Both the position numbers and the translations under genes were made by a program. The notes under the pieces were generated by a model. That model did no database searches. It was not told the origin of the DNA and worked only from the letters and a program-made list of their open reading frames with translations. Positions 31,350 to 40,416 of a stretch of 64,000 nucleotides of DNA are shown here, piece after piece (the first letter of the stretch is position 1; each line of letters begins with the position of its first letter). This DNA is from Merdimmobilis hominis (GTDB lineage: Bacteria > Bacillota > Clostridia > Oscillospirales > Ruminococcaceae), in assembly GCF_021109255.1 (NCBI RefSeq), contig NZ_JAJODG010000001.1, one strand, 5' to 3'.

Positions 31350-32716
31350 AAGTATTGATGCTACGTAAAAAACTCACCGATAAACAGGCTGAATTAGAGA
31401 GTCTACGGGTTGCCGCAAGCGGATTTGAAATCCGCGAAAAAGAAATTGAAGCCGCCATTGGCGAGGCAACGACCCAAGAGGAGCAGGAGACTGTGGAAAC
31501 CTCCATTACCGAATTGGAGTTGGAGAAAGCTGGAAATAAGGAAAAGCAGAGAAACCTTATCCAGGAAATCACTGACATTGAAAGCGAAATCGCAGAGATT
31601 GAAGAGAGAAACAAACCCACTGCCACTCCAGTGGCGCGAAAGGAGACAGACAAGATGGAAACTAGAGCCAAATTCTTCGACATGGACATGGAGCAGCGAG
31701 ATGCCTTTTTCGCCAACGAAGAAGTAAAGGGCTTTTTGCAGCGTGCGCGGGGCCTGATGCAGGAGAAACGGACGGTTAGCGGCTCTGAGCTGCTCATCCC
31801 CACAGTGATGCTGGAGGTGATCCGAGAAAATATCGCCAAGTATTCTAAGTTGATTTCCAAGGTCAACCTGCGGACTGTGGCCGGAAAGGCGCGGCAAAAT
31901 ATCATGGGTACCATCCCTGAGGCGGTTTGGACAGAGATGTGTGCCAAGCTCAATGAAATCGACCTGACCTTTAACCAGGTGGAAGTGGACGGCTACAAAG
32001 TTGGCGGATATATCGCTATCTGCAATGCCACCCTGGAGGACAGCGACATTGCCCTCGCATCCGAGATCATCTCAGCATTAGGGCAGGCCATTGGCTATGC
32101 GCTGGATAAGGCAATCCTTTTCGGTACCGGCACGAAGATGCCTTTGGGCATTGTGACTCGTCTGGCCCAGACAGAAGCGCCCTCCGATTATCCGGCCAAT
32201 GCAAGAGATTGGGCGGATCTGCATACCAGCAACGTATTAACTATTGCAACAGCCAGCGCAACTGGGGTGAAATTATTCCAAAGCATCGTCAAAAACTCCG
32301 GCGCAGCCAAGGGGAAATACTCCCGTGGGGGGAAATTCTGGGCAATGAGCGACGCTACTTACACCACCCTGATGGCCGAGGCGATGAGCATCAATGCAGC
32401 TGGCGCCATCACTTCTGGCCAGCTTGGCACTATGCCTGTAGTGGGCGGTGAGATTGTGATTTTGGACTTTATCCCTGACAATACCATCATCGGCGGTTAT
32501 GGAGATCTGTATCTTCTGGCTGAACGGGCGGGCACTGCTCTGTCACAGAGCGAACATGTCCGTTTCCTGGAGGACCAGACTGTATTCAAGGGTACTGCCC
32601 GCTACGACGGTATGCCAGTCATCCCCGAGGGCTTTGTGGTTATGGGAATCGGTGCGGCTCCTGCGACCAACATCACCTTTGCCGATGATGCCACCAACAC
32701 CCTTGCTGAGAATTAA
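31340..32716 (+). CDS. Major capsid protein, HK97 fold
   Basis: The 458-residue protein has an N-terminal coiled-coil scaffold (delta) domain (about 1-105: LRKKLTDKQAELESLRVAAS, TVETSITELELEKAGNKEKQ) followed by the capsid fold (LMQEKRTVSGSELLIPTVML, GTIPEAVWTEMCAKLNEIDL, GYALDKAILFGTGTKMPLGI). I chose ATG 31340 behind AAAGGGGAA, since the upstream frame lies inside the protease gene. Confidence 0.93.
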   Translation: MALKVLMLRKKLTDKQAELESLRVAASGFEIREKEIEAAIGEATTQEEQETVETSITELELEKAGNKEKQRNLIQEITDIESEIAEIEERNKPTATPVARKETDKMETRAKFFDMDMEQRDAFFANEEVKGFLQRARGLMQEKRTVSGSELLIPTVMLEVIRENIAKYSKLISKVNLRTVAGKARQNIMGTIPEAVWTEMCAKLNEIDLTFNQVEVDGYKVGGYIAICNATLEDSDIALASEIISALGQAIGYALDKAILFGTGTKMPLGIVTRLAQTEAPSDYPANARDWADLHTSNVLTIATASATGVKLFQSIVKNSGAAKGKYSRGGKFWAMSDATYTTLMAEAMSINAAGAITSGQLGTMPVVGGEIVILDFIPDNTIIGGYGDLYLLAERAGTALSQSEHVRFLEDQTVFKGTARYDGMPVIPEGFVVMGIGAAPATNITFADDATNTLAEN

Positions 32717-32727
32717 GGAGGCTGCCT

Positions 32728-33000
32728 ATGGCGGATACAACGATGCTCAAGCTCCTCAAAATCGACTTGCAAATCACATCGGACAAGATTGATGACCTGC
32801 TCGTGTCGATACTCGACGGGGCGGAGACCATGTTGGAAGGTACGGGAATCCGCCTTGAGGGGACTGTGGAAGATGACAACTTGATCCGTATGTATGCAGC
32901 CTATCTGTACCGGCGGCGAAAGGATGGTGACAGCGGCATGCCCAGGATGCTGCGGCTTGCTATCAACAACCGCTTATTCGGCCAGAGGGGGCGTGGTTAA
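32728..33000 (+). CDS. Head-tail connector (gp6-like adaptor)
   Basis: The 90-residue helical protein (LKLLKIDLQITSDKIDDLLV, SILDGAETMLEGTGIRL, LIRMYAAYLYRRRKDGDSGM) matches small phage head-tail adaptors that bind below the portal. It follows the capsid gene as usual. Confidence 0.8.
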   Translation: MADTTMLKLLKIDLQITSDKIDDLLVSILDGAETMLEGTGIRLEGTVEDDNLIRMYAAYLYRRRKDGDSGMPRMLRLAINNRLFGQRGRG

Positions 33001-33312
33001 GTGGATGGGACGGCAATTTTAGTGAAAACCACCTATATCGCGGACTCCATCGGTGTGCCCACGCCGGCGGAGTCTCTGCGGGAGGTGTTTGTCTCGGCGG
33101 GCTCCATCTTTGAGGGTGAGTTCCACAAAGCTGCACAGTCAGGTTTGAAACCCCGGCTCCAGCTGAAAGTCTCTATGTTTGACTACGACGGAGAGGAAGA
33201 GGTGGAGTACCAAGGAAAACGTTTCCGTGTCTACCGAAGCTATCTCAACCAGGAGGAAGAACGGGTGGAGCTCTATCTGGAAGAGAGGGTAGGCATATGC
33301 AAGTCAAAATAG
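33001..33312 (+). CDS. Head closure / head-tail joining protein
   Basis: The 103-residue beta-rich protein (YIADSIGVPTPAESLREVFV, PRLQLKVSMFDYDGEEEVEY, QGKRFRVYRSYLNQEEERVE) resembles SPP1 gp16-type head completion proteins. GTG start directly after the previous stop. Confidence 0.75.
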   Translation: MDGTAILVKTTYIADSIGVPTPAESLREVFVSAGSIFEGEFHKAAQSGLKPRLQLKVSMFDYDGEEEVEYQGKRFRVYRSYLNQEEERVELYLEERVGICKSK

Positions 33313-33701
33313 ATAACCTGTCCAAAGCGGTGATGGACATTTTGGAGGGGTATTCTACCGAGGTGGCCGAAGAGGTGAAAGAGGCGTGCAGGCAGGTAGC
33401 CCAGCAGGCGAAGAAAGATATTGTTCTCAAAAGCCCCAAGAGGACTGGGGAATATGCGAAGGGCTGGAAAGTCAAGAAAGAGTTTGAGGACATAGACAAT
33501 GTGCGCTTTCGGGTGTACAACCCCAAGCACTACCAACTGACCCACCTGTTGGAATACGGGCATACCATCAAAAACGGCACTGGCCGGACATTTGGGGAAA
33601 CCAAAGCAAGACCCCATATTCGGCCAGCGGAACAGATGGCCAAACAGGAACTGCCCCGTAAGGTGAAGGAGGCGATTGAGCTTGGAGCTCAGCGAAATTG
33701 A
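33297..33701 (+). CDS. HK97 gp10-like tail component
   Basis: The 134-residue protein (EACRQVAQQAKKDIVLKSPK, RTGEYAKGWKVKKEFEDIDN, LTHLLEYGHTIKNGTGRTFG, ARPHIRPAEQMAKQELP) is a clear HK97 gp10 family member that shapes the tail-side connector. It overlaps both neighbours. Confidence 0.9.
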   Translation: MQVKIDNLSKAVMDILEGYSTEVAEEVKEACRQVAQQAKKDIVLKSPKRTGEYAKGWKVKKEFEDIDNVRFRVYNPKHYQLTHLLEYGHTIKNGTGRTFGETKARPHIRPAEQMAKQELPRKVKEAIELGAQRN

Positions 33702-33993
33702 CGCAATGCTAGAGGAAACTGGGTATCCGGTGGCGTACCAGTCCTTCCGGGAGCCTCAGGCTATGCCCTACATTGCCTATACCGTCCCCTTTGAATTTCA
33801 TTTCTTTGCAGACAATAGGGTGCACACAAAGATCAAACATCTGCAAATAGAGTTATATACGTCTAGAAAAGACCCAGTGGCAGAGACAATATTGGAAGCC
33901 ATCCTGGAAGTGCATGGGCTGGCTTATGAAAAGTCGGAAACTTATATTGATGAAGAATTTATGCACCAGACAATCTATGAAAGTGAGGTATAG
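33676..33993 (+). CDS. Tail completion / tail terminator protein
   Basis: The 105-residue protein (EIDAMLEETGYPVAYQSFRE, YIAYTVPFEFHFFADNRVHT, HLQIELYTSRKDPVAETILE) sits where siphoviruses encode the tail terminator and has the matching alpha/beta pattern. TTG start behind AAGGAGG. Assignment rests on position and pattern. Confidence 0.7.
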   Translation: MSLELSEIDAMLEETGYPVAYQSFREPQAMPYIAYTVPFEFHFFADNRVHTKIKHLQIELYTSRKDPVAETILEAILEVHGLAYEKSETYIDEEFMHQTIYESEV

Positions 33994-33995
33994 GG

Positions 33996-34565
33996 ATGGC
34001 AGGAAAAAAGAACAAGATCAAATTCGGGCTGAATAACGCCTATTTTGCCATGCTGACTGAAGGGGAGGACGGCGCTTATAGCTGGGGAGCTCCTATTCGA
34101 ATCCCCGGCGCAGTGTCGGTATCCTTCTCGCCGGTGGGCGACACAACCTCGTTCTATGCGGACGACATCGAATATTTTACGGCAATCGCCAACAATGGCT
34201 ACGACGGCACGGCAGAATTTGCGCTGTTGCCAGATGAGTTTTTATCCCAGGCGCTGGGAGAGGAAATGTCCACTACCGATAAGGTAATGGTAGAAAACTC
34301 CAAAGCATTGGCGAAGAACTTTGCATTTTTGTTCGAGTTTACCGGCGATGAAAAGGCAACCCGGCATGTGTTGTACAATGTCAAGGCAACCCGCCCTAAC
34401 ATTGAAGGTAGCACTAAGGGATCCAGTATTGAAGTGAAAACGGAGACCATTACATTGACCGCCCGGCCTTTGAGCGATGGGCGAATAAAGGCCAAGACCA
34501 CCCCAGAAACATCAGATGAGATCTATAATGCTTGGTTCACCAAAGTTTGGACTGGCGAAAATTAG
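33996..34565 (+). CDS. Major tail protein
   Basis: The 189-residue protein (KFGLNNAYFAMLTEGEDGAY, GAVSVSFSPVGDTTSFYADD, YDGTAEFALLPDEFLSQALG, SSIEVKTETITLTARPLSDG) matches the phi13/TP901-type major tail tube family. Confidence 0.92.
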   Translation: MAGKKNKIKFGLNNAYFAMLTEGEDGAYSWGAPIRIPGAVSVSFSPVGDTTSFYADDIEYFTAIANNGYDGTAEFALLPDEFLSQALGEEMSTTDKVMVENSKALAKNFAFLFEFTGDEKATRHVLYNVKATRPNIEGSTKGSSIEVKTETITLTARPLSDGRIKAKTTPETSDEIYNAWFTKVWTGEN

Positions 34566-34576
34566 GAGGGATAAGT

Positions 34577-34957
34577 ATGCGGATGGAAGCAACAATCCAT
34601 GTGGGGGACCGGGATGTAAAATTCCGGGCCTCCGCCTCCCTCCCCCGGCTGTACCGGATAAAATTTGGCCGGGACATGTTTGTGGACCTGCAAAAGCTCA
34701 AGGGGGCCTACCTTAAAAACCAGGCGGAGGGTAATGAATTTGAACTGGATGATCTGGAGCTTTTTGAAAATTTAACCTATATGATGGCAAAACATGCTGA
34801 CCCCGAAAATACCAAGGATGACATTGATGAGTGGTTGGACGATTTCCCGCTTTTCTCCATCTATGAGGTCATGCCACAGGTGTTGGAACTCTGGTGCCTG
34901 AGCGAGCAGACCACAGTTGAGGCAAAAAAAAACTTGAAGAAACAAGTCGGGAGCTAA
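34577..34957 (+). CDS. Tail assembly chaperone, short form (gpG-like)
   Basis: The 126-residue protein (EATIHVGDRDVKFRASASLP, LYRIKFGRDMFVDLQKL, ENLTYMMAKHADPENTKDDI) is a typical tail-tape chaperone between the major tail and tape-measure genes. Start ATG 34577 behind AGGAGGG. A slippery heptamer near its 3' end allows a longer gpGT-like product. Confidence 0.88.
   Translation: MRMEATIHVGDRDVKFRASASLPRLYRIKFGRDMFVDLQKLKGAYLKNQAEGNEFELDDLELFENLTYMMAKHADPENTKDDIDEWLDDFPLFSIYEVMPQVLELWCLSEQTTVEAKKNLKKQVGS
34927..34933 (+). promoter_or_regulatory. Slippery site A-AAA-AAC for -1 frameshifting
   Basis: Nine A (34924-34932) plus C place the canonical heptamer A AAA AAC in frame with the chaperone; slipping back one base opens the downstream frame that runs to 35118. 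Confidence 0.9.
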
Positions 34958-35118
34958 CAACCCCACTGTTTTTGCTCCGGGCAGTGGAGTTAGGAATCTC
35001 CATCTCAGATTTAGATTTGTTGACCGTGGGACTGGTCAACGACATGTTCACCGAAAAGCTCAACGACACGGTGGAGCCGGAATATATCGCAACACAAGAG
35101 GATTTTGACCAGTTCTAG
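34927..35118 (+). CDS. Tail assembly chaperone, frameshift extension (gpT-like)
   Basis: After the -1 shift the frame reads KKLEETSRELTTPLFLLRAV, ELGISISDLDLLTVGLVNDM, FTEKLNDTVEPEYIATQEDF, DQF, ending 11 bp before the tape-measure gene. Its DLDLLTVGLVNDM segment is typical of gpT-like extensions. There is no separate ribosome site or start, so it is made only as a fusion of about 180 residues. Confidence 0.85.
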   Translation, partial: KKLEETSRELTTPLFLLRAVELGISISDLDLLTVGLVNDMFTEKLNDTVEPEYIATQEDFDQF

Positions 35119-35129
35119 GGGGGGGAACC

Positions 35130-37064
35130 ATGGCAGATTACATCAAGGGCATTACTCTAAGCATTGGAGGCGATATCAGCGGCCTTGACAGCGCTTTAAA
35201 AAGTGTCAACAAAAATATCAACGCTACCCAGGCAGAGCTTAAAAAAGTGGACCGGGCGCTGAAACTCGACCCAAAGAATACCGAGATGGTTGCCCAAAAA
35301 CAGAAATTACTGGCGAATAACACAGCAGACTTGGGTGCAAAACTTGATAGCCTGAAACAGGTGCAGCAGCAAGCCAATGAAGCCATTATCGGCGGGGCGG
35401 ATATTTCGGAAGAAGCAATGCGGGAACTTGCCCGCGAAATCTTAACCACAAAAGATGCTTTGAAAAAGACCCAGGCTGAGGCAGAAAAACTGGCAAAATC
35501 CTTGGAGGAAGCGCCAAAAGATGCAGCCAAAGCCTTTAAGGAGTTCGGGGACAACGCAACCAAGGCAGGAAAAGCCATGGCACCGCTGTCTGCGGGGGCA
35601 ACGGCAGTGGCTGGCGGGTTTGCAGCAGCAGCAGTCAGTACTCGGGAGTACCGGCAAGACCTATCCAAGCTAAAAACCAACGTGGAGGTGGCCGGGGCCA
35701 GTTTGTCGGACGTCAAAGACCGTCTGCGGGATCTCAATGCCATCACAGGGGAAAGCGACTCCAACATAGAGGCCCTATCCAACCTGCTGAAAGCGGGACT
35801 AAAAGGCAACGAGTTGCAAAAAGCGGTGGATGCCCTATCCGGCGCGGTGATCCAGTTCCCGGACACTTTGAAAATCGAAAGCTTATCGGACAGCCTACAG
35901 GAAACATTGGCCACAGGAAAGGCTACAGGGCAGTTTGGAGAGCTTTTGGAACGGTTGGGATATAATCTCGATTCTTTCAATTCAGGGCTAGAACGGGCTT
36001 CCAGGAACGGCCAGGAGCAAAAGTACATCATGTCCACTCTAGCCAAGACTGGGCTTGCGGAAGTCAACAGACGGTACCGGGAGAACAATGCGGCATTGAT
36101 TGAATCGGCCAACGCCCAGTTTGACATGAACGAGGCGTGGGCGGAGCTGGGGGAGATTGCAGAACCAATCATCTCCAAGGTGATGCAGGTTGCCGCCGAT
36201 TTGCTGGGAAAGATCGCCGGTGTGGTCGGTTCCCTGGATGACAACACCATATCTCTTTTGGCTACCATCCTATTGATCACAGCGGCGCTCTCCCCGGTTT
36301 TGCTGGCCATCGGAGGCGTGAGTGCAGGAATTTCTGGCATTATGGGGCTAGGAGAAAAACTGGGGCCAATGATCAAGACTCTCACTAGCGATGTTGGCCT
36401 CTTAGGAAAGGCGTTTTCTTTCATTGCAGCTAACCCCATTGCGGCGGTAGTTGCAGCGCTGGCCCTTCTCCTTCTTACTAACAAGGATTTCCGGGACGGG
36501 GTTTTGGAGATTTTTGACGGGTTGATGGATTTCTTCAAGGGAGTCGGAGATTTTTTTGTGGAACTATTCACCAAAAAAATCCCAGAAGCTTTAAAAAAGA
36601 TGAAAGACTTCTTTGTTGGAATCTGGAACAGTTTGATTGAAATTGTTAAGGCTCCCATCAATGTCATCATTGAGTTTTTAAACCTAGCTATTGGGGGGAT
36701 CAACAGCTTGATTGAAGGGCTGAACTCCATCAAAATCGATGTGCCAGATTGGATCCCCTTCCTGGGGGGGAAGACCTTTGGCTTTAACATTGGCACAATC
36801 CCGGAAATTCCCCTGCTGGCAAAAGGCGGGATTGTTTCTTCTGGCCGGGCAATTGTAGGGGAAAAAGGGCCGGAGCTGATGGAAGTGCGGGGAGGACGGG
36901 CCATTGTGAAGCCTTTGGGGCGACAAGGACACGCAGCGACGGTAACGGGCACCACTGTTATCAATAACAATACCTTCAAAGTGGACGACATCGGAACATA
37001 TATCAAAATTCAGAGGATGCTAGAAAGCGAGCGGCAAAGCTACCGTATGGGATACATTGGGTAA
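35130..37064 (+). CDS. Tape measure protein
   Basis: The 644-residue protein starts MADYIKGITLSIGGDISGLD with coiled-coil (KNINATQAELKKVDRALKLD), has a long helical middle, two hydrophobic stretches (about 385-420 and 445-470), and a C-terminal part (LLAKGGIVSSGRAIVGEKGP ELMEV) common to Firmicutes tape measures. It sets tail length; 644 residues predicts a roughly 95-100 nm tail by the usual 1.5 angstrom per residue rule. Confidence 0.93.
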   Translation: MADYIKGITLSIGGDISGLDSALKSVNKNINATQAELKKVDRALKLDPKNTEMVAQKQKLLANNTADLGAKLDSLKQVQQQANEAIIGGADISEEAMRELAREILTTKDALKKTQAEAEKLAKSLEEAPKDAAKAFKEFGDNATKAGKAMAPLSAGATAVAGGFAAAAVSTREYRQDLSKLKTNVEVAGASLSDVKDRLRDLNAITGESDSNIEALSNLLKAGLKGNELQKAVDALSGAVIQFPDTLKIESLSDSLQETLATGKATGQFGELLERLGYNLDSFNSGLERASRNGQEQKYIMSTLAKTGLAEVNRRYRENNAALIESANAQFDMNEAWAELGEIAEPIISKVMQVAADLLGKIAGVVGSLDDNTISLLATILLITAALSPVLLAIGGVSAGISGIMGLGEKLGPMIKTLTSDVGLLGKAFSFIAANPIAAVVAALALLLLTNKDFRDGVLEIFDGLMDFFKGVGDFFVELFTKKIPEALKKMKDFFVGIWNSLIEIVKAPINVIIEFLNLAIGGINSLIEGLNSIKIDVPDWIPFLGGKTFGFNIGTIPEIPLLAKGGIVSSGRAIVGEKGPELMEVRGGRAIVKPLGRQGHAATVTGTTVINNNTFKVDDIGTYIKIQRMLESERQSYRMGYIG

Positions 37065-37076
37065 GGGGGTGAGAGG

Positions 37077-39149
37077 GTGCCAACAAAACGAGTGTATGCC
37101 AAGGAAAGTGCGGCAATATTTGCTGGTTCGCCAGATATCAATGGCGGCACAGCATCAACCTTAGAGCTCCGATCTCTTTCTGGGGGCTCCAGCTACATTG
37201 TACTAACCTTTGATTTGGTAGGGCTTGAAGGGAAACAGATAATTTCCCCAAGCTCATTTTCACTAGCTTATTCTACGTTGCCATCGAGTCATATAGCAAC
37301 ATCTTTCTGGCTATACGCAGCAAAAGAATTAACAATGGATATTCGAAAATGGATATCAAATGAAGTAACATATAATAATCTTCCGTTTAGAGATTTTTCA
37401 ATGCTGTGGGGCTCTGAATTTCGAGTTACTGCCACGGCAAATACATATGTCAATTTTTTATACAATAGTGGAGGGAATAGCCCGGAGAACGATAAAAAGT
37501 TTTTACGAGGCCTTGCTTCAACTATTGTTTTGGGGCCGGCAAATGCCAGCTCAGTCGAAAAAAAAGCGTATTTTCACTCATCTCGTGGCAGTATGAGACC
37601 GTATGCGGATTTAACATATCAGGACGCTAAGTTTTCATTTGACAATCAGCCTCCGCCAAGAACAATTCTTCCCAAAAATGTTGAGAATAGATTTTCTTGG
37701 GATGTATCGCTTCCGCCCGCAGTGATAGGATTTAATGGGGAAACAGGAAAATTAGACCAAAAAACGATGCGCATTCAGTGGAGAAAGCCAGGGGAGACCG
37801 AGTATCATGAATATATCCAAGAAGGCAATGGCGGATCTCATTGGGCAAGCGGAGTTATGTATGTGCCCGCAGGTACTTTCACAGATGATGAGATAGAGTA
37901 TCGCTGGGCAACCGAGACACCTATTGGAGTCCTGACAACAAGTGACTGGGCGACTGCGTCTACTGTGGACACATTGTCTACCGCAACTGCTATCTCACCT
38001 ATTTCAACTTACATCGATGGCACTGAAGCAAACACCTTTACATGGGGCCATTCAAACTCTACTGGAACGAAGCAGCAAAGAGCGGATTTGCAGACAAGCG
38101 CCGATGGGGGTACATCTTGGCAGGATTTAATCACTTTTGAAGGGGAAAGCCAGACCGGGATTGTCCCAGCTGACGCCCTCTCGGGAGGCAGCATTCTTTG
38201 GAGGGTGCGTACTTATAACACCGATGGAGTGGCAGGGCCTTGGAGCGAAGCAGCCCCTATTGTTGTGTATGCCGCGGGGCCGGCTCCCATCTTTTTTGAT
38301 ATCAAGGAAACTCCTCGTCCTACCATTCGGTGGCAGAGTACTGGCCAAGAAGCCTATGAATTGGAAATCGGAGATTACCATTACCAAACGTTTGGGACAG
38401 AAAAATCCCACACAACCAATGCCTATTTTGAGGATGGACAGTATCCGCTGCGTATACGGGTACAAAACAGCTTGGGGCTTTGGAGCAAGTGGGCAGAGCA
38501 AACGATCAGCATCCAAAACGCACCTGGGCCGTCCTTACAGGTAACGGCGGTGCAACACAACAATGGAGTGGAGCTTTCCTTCCCATCACAAGCTGAGAAT
38601 GAAGCATTTACAATGTTCTATATCTACCGAGACGGCACTTTGATTGGGAAGACCACCGAACGGGTCTATACCGACTATTTGAGCAATGGAACCCATCAGT
38701 ACCGGGTACGTGGGGCGCTGGCCAATGGGAACTACTCTATGAGTAATGAGATCGCCGGGACGGTTAAAGTTAAGCGATATCTTCTCTCTACGGTCAGCCC
38801 TATCTCTTGGATTGAACTGGGAGGGAAGATCGGCCAGAATCCTACCCACTCCATCTCCACCACCCGGCAAGTAAACTACCAATCCTATGCTGGACGGGTT
38901 TACCCAGTGGCTGAGGTAGCGGAGTTCAAAAGCAGGATACACACCTTGGAATTCTCCCTCCAACAACAGGAGCGGGGGAAAATGCAGGAGGTCAATCAAC
39001 TGTTAGGGAAAAGGGTTGTTTATAAAGACCTGTATGGTGATGTAGCCTTGGGCGTACTGGGGGACATCCAGCAATCAGGCTCCCGCTATCTGGAACTGGG
39101 ATTTACTATCACCGAAACAGGCGAGGAGGCGATATGCTATGATCTATAA
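37077..39149 (+). CDS. Distal tail / receptor-region protein with fibronectin-like domains
   Basis: The 690-residue protein has an N-terminal DNRLRE-like beta domain (about 5-190: SAAIFAGSPDINGGTASTLE, TMDIRKWISNEVTYNNLPF), three fibronectin-type-III-like domains (about 200-560) and a C-terminal distal-tail-like part (RIHTLEFSLQQQERGKMQEV). It probably joins the tube to the tail tip and carries carbohydrate-binding modules. GTG start. Its N-terminal part is AT-richer than its neighbours, suggesting an exchanged module. Confidence 0.8.
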   Translation: MPTKRVYAKESAAIFAGSPDINGGTASTLELRSLSGGSSYIVLTFDLVGLEGKQIISPSSFSLAYSTLPSSHIATSFWLYAAKELTMDIRKWISNEVTYNNLPFRDFSMLWGSEFRVTATANTYVNFLYNSGGNSPENDKKFLRGLASTIVLGPANASSVEKKAYFHSSRGSMRPYADLTYQDAKFSFDNQPPPRTILPKNVENRFSWDVSLPPAVIGFNGETGKLDQKTMRIQWRKPGETEYHEYIQEGNGGSHWASGVMYVPAGTFTDDEIEYRWATETPIGVLTTSDWATASTVDTLSTATAISPISTYIDGTEANTFTWGHSNSTGTKQQRADLQTSADGGTSWQDLITFEGESQTGIVPADALSGGSILWRVRTYNTDGVAGPWSEAAPIVVYAAGPAPIFFDIKETPRPTIRWQSTGQEAYELEIGDYHYQTFGTEKSHTTNAYFEDGQYPLRIRVQNSLGLWSKWAEQTISIQNAPGPSLQVTAVQHNNGVELSFPSQAENEAFTMFYIYRDGTLIGKTTERVYTDYLSNGTHQYRVRGALANGNYSMSNEIAGTVKVKRYLLSTVSPISWIELGGKIGQNPTHSISTTRQVNYQSYAGRVYPVAEVAEFKSRIHTLEFSLQQQERGKMQEVNQLLGKRVVYKDLYGDVALGVLGDIQQSGSRYLELGFTITETGEEAICYDL

Positions 39150-40179
39150 CGAGATGGCTATCTCCCAACGCCTTGATCTATACCGCAATGGTGCGAAAAA
39201 GAAATCTCTCCGAGTAGAGGGAAATATGAGAATCCATATGGTGCAAAAGGCTGAGATCAAGACCTCGTTGAGTTGCACTATTGAAGCTGAGCCCGATATT
39301 GATTTGCTTAGTGACCGACTTCACGTTATACAAATTGTGGACGGTGTAGAGTACCCAGTGGGGGAGTTCATCGCCACTACAGTCTCCACAGTATCCGGTC
39401 AGGGTGGGGCTAGACTTAACATTGAAGCATATGACCAAACCATCCTGCTACAACAAGCATCCACTGGCCAGACGTTCCACATCGCCAAAGGGACAAAGTA
39501 CTTGGACGCCATCAAGGCGATCCTCACCGAATGCGGCATTACACGGGAGATTGAGGAAGCTAGCGACTTAGTCATATCCACCGACCGAGAGGACTGGGGC
39601 ATTGGCACAAGTTACATCTCTATCGTCAACACCTTGCTGTCCGAAATGAATTATGAGGCTCTCTGGTTTGACAAAAACGGTTTTGCGCGCTTGGGGAAGA
39701 AGAAAACGGCATCTAGCAGTGTTCCGACCCAAAAATATGAGGAAAACCAATACTCAATTATCAAGGATGGGGTAACCACTGAAATGGATACTTATACAGC
39801 CGCTAATGTGTTCACAGCGATCGTCTCCTCGCCGGATAAGAGTATGATGGTGGCAACCGCAGTCAATGACAGCCCGATGTCTGCTATTTCGACAGTAAAC
39901 CGTGGGCGGCGAATCCACGCACCTGTGGAATATGTAGATGACATTGCCAATCAGGATACCTTACAGGACTATGTGGACAACCTTAAAAACGAATCCATGC
40001 TTTCCACTGAAACCGTTATTTTTTCAACGGCCCCAATCCCCTCTCACCAAGTAGGGGAAATTGTGGCTTTGCAGACAAAGGCGGTTAATGGCATTTATCA
40101 AGAAACTGAATGGGAGCTGGTAACTGGATTTGGTGGTGAATACACCCATAAGGCGAGAAGGTTGGTGTTTATGACATGA
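39139..40179 (+). CDS. Tail hub / baseplate protein (late-control D-like)
   Basis: The 346-residue protein (YNEMAISQRLDLYRNGAKKK, VEYPVGEFIATTVSTVSGQG, AIKAILTECGITREIEEASD, LSEMNYEALWFDKNGFARLG) matches the XkdQ/gp27-like hub family in Firmicutes siphoviruses. It overlaps the previous gene by 11 nt. Confidence 0.8.
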   Translation: MIYNEMAISQRLDLYRNGAKKKSLRVEGNMRIHMVQKAEIKTSLSCTIEAEPDIDLLSDRLHVIQIVDGVEYPVGEFIATTVSTVSGQGGARLNIEAYDQTILLQQASTGQTFHIAKGTKYLDAIKAILTECGITREIEEASDLVISTDREDWGIGTSYISIVNTLLSEMNYEALWFDKNGFARLGKKKTASSSVPTQKYEENQYSIIKDGVTTEMDTYTAANVFTAIVSSPDKSMMVATAVNDSPMSAISTVNRGRRIHAPVEYVDDIANQDTLQDYVDNLKNESMLSTETVIFSTAPIPSHQVGEIVALQTKAVNGIYQETEWELVTGFGGEYTHKARRLVFMT

Positions 40180-40415
40180 TGTATGGCAGCTACCAAGAAA
40201 GGCAGCAAGACCTCCGTAAAGAGCCCAAAACAGATTTTTTGGCTACGGTGTATTCGGTCGCTTCTGATGGCATCCGCCTGAAATTTGATGGCGAAACAGA
40301 GGCAAGGCAGAAAAAATACAAATTTAACAAATCTGCCAGTTTTAGCCCTGGTCAGAGGGTAAAGGTAGCTAAAGTAGGTGGGGCTTATATCGTAGAATAT
40401 CCAATAGGAGGATAG
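40176..40415 (+). CDS. Small tail-associated protein, 79 residues
   Basis: MYGSYQERQQDLRKEPKTDF, VYSVASDGIRLKFDGETEAR and SPGQRVKVAKVGGAYIVEYP suggest a small OB-fold-like baseplate protein. It sits between hub and baseplate upper protein. Similar small genes follow the hub in many Clostridia phages. Confidence 0.7.
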   Translation: MMYGSYQERQQDLRKEPKTDFLATVYSVASDGIRLKFDGETEARQKKYKFNKSASFSPGQRVKVAKVGGAYIVEYPIGG

Positions 40416-40416
40416 C

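Noticed and set aside
35138..37006. 622-codon minus-strand open frame
   Set aside because: It is the antisense shadow of the tape-measure gene: serine/alanine-rich text with no ribosome site or motif.
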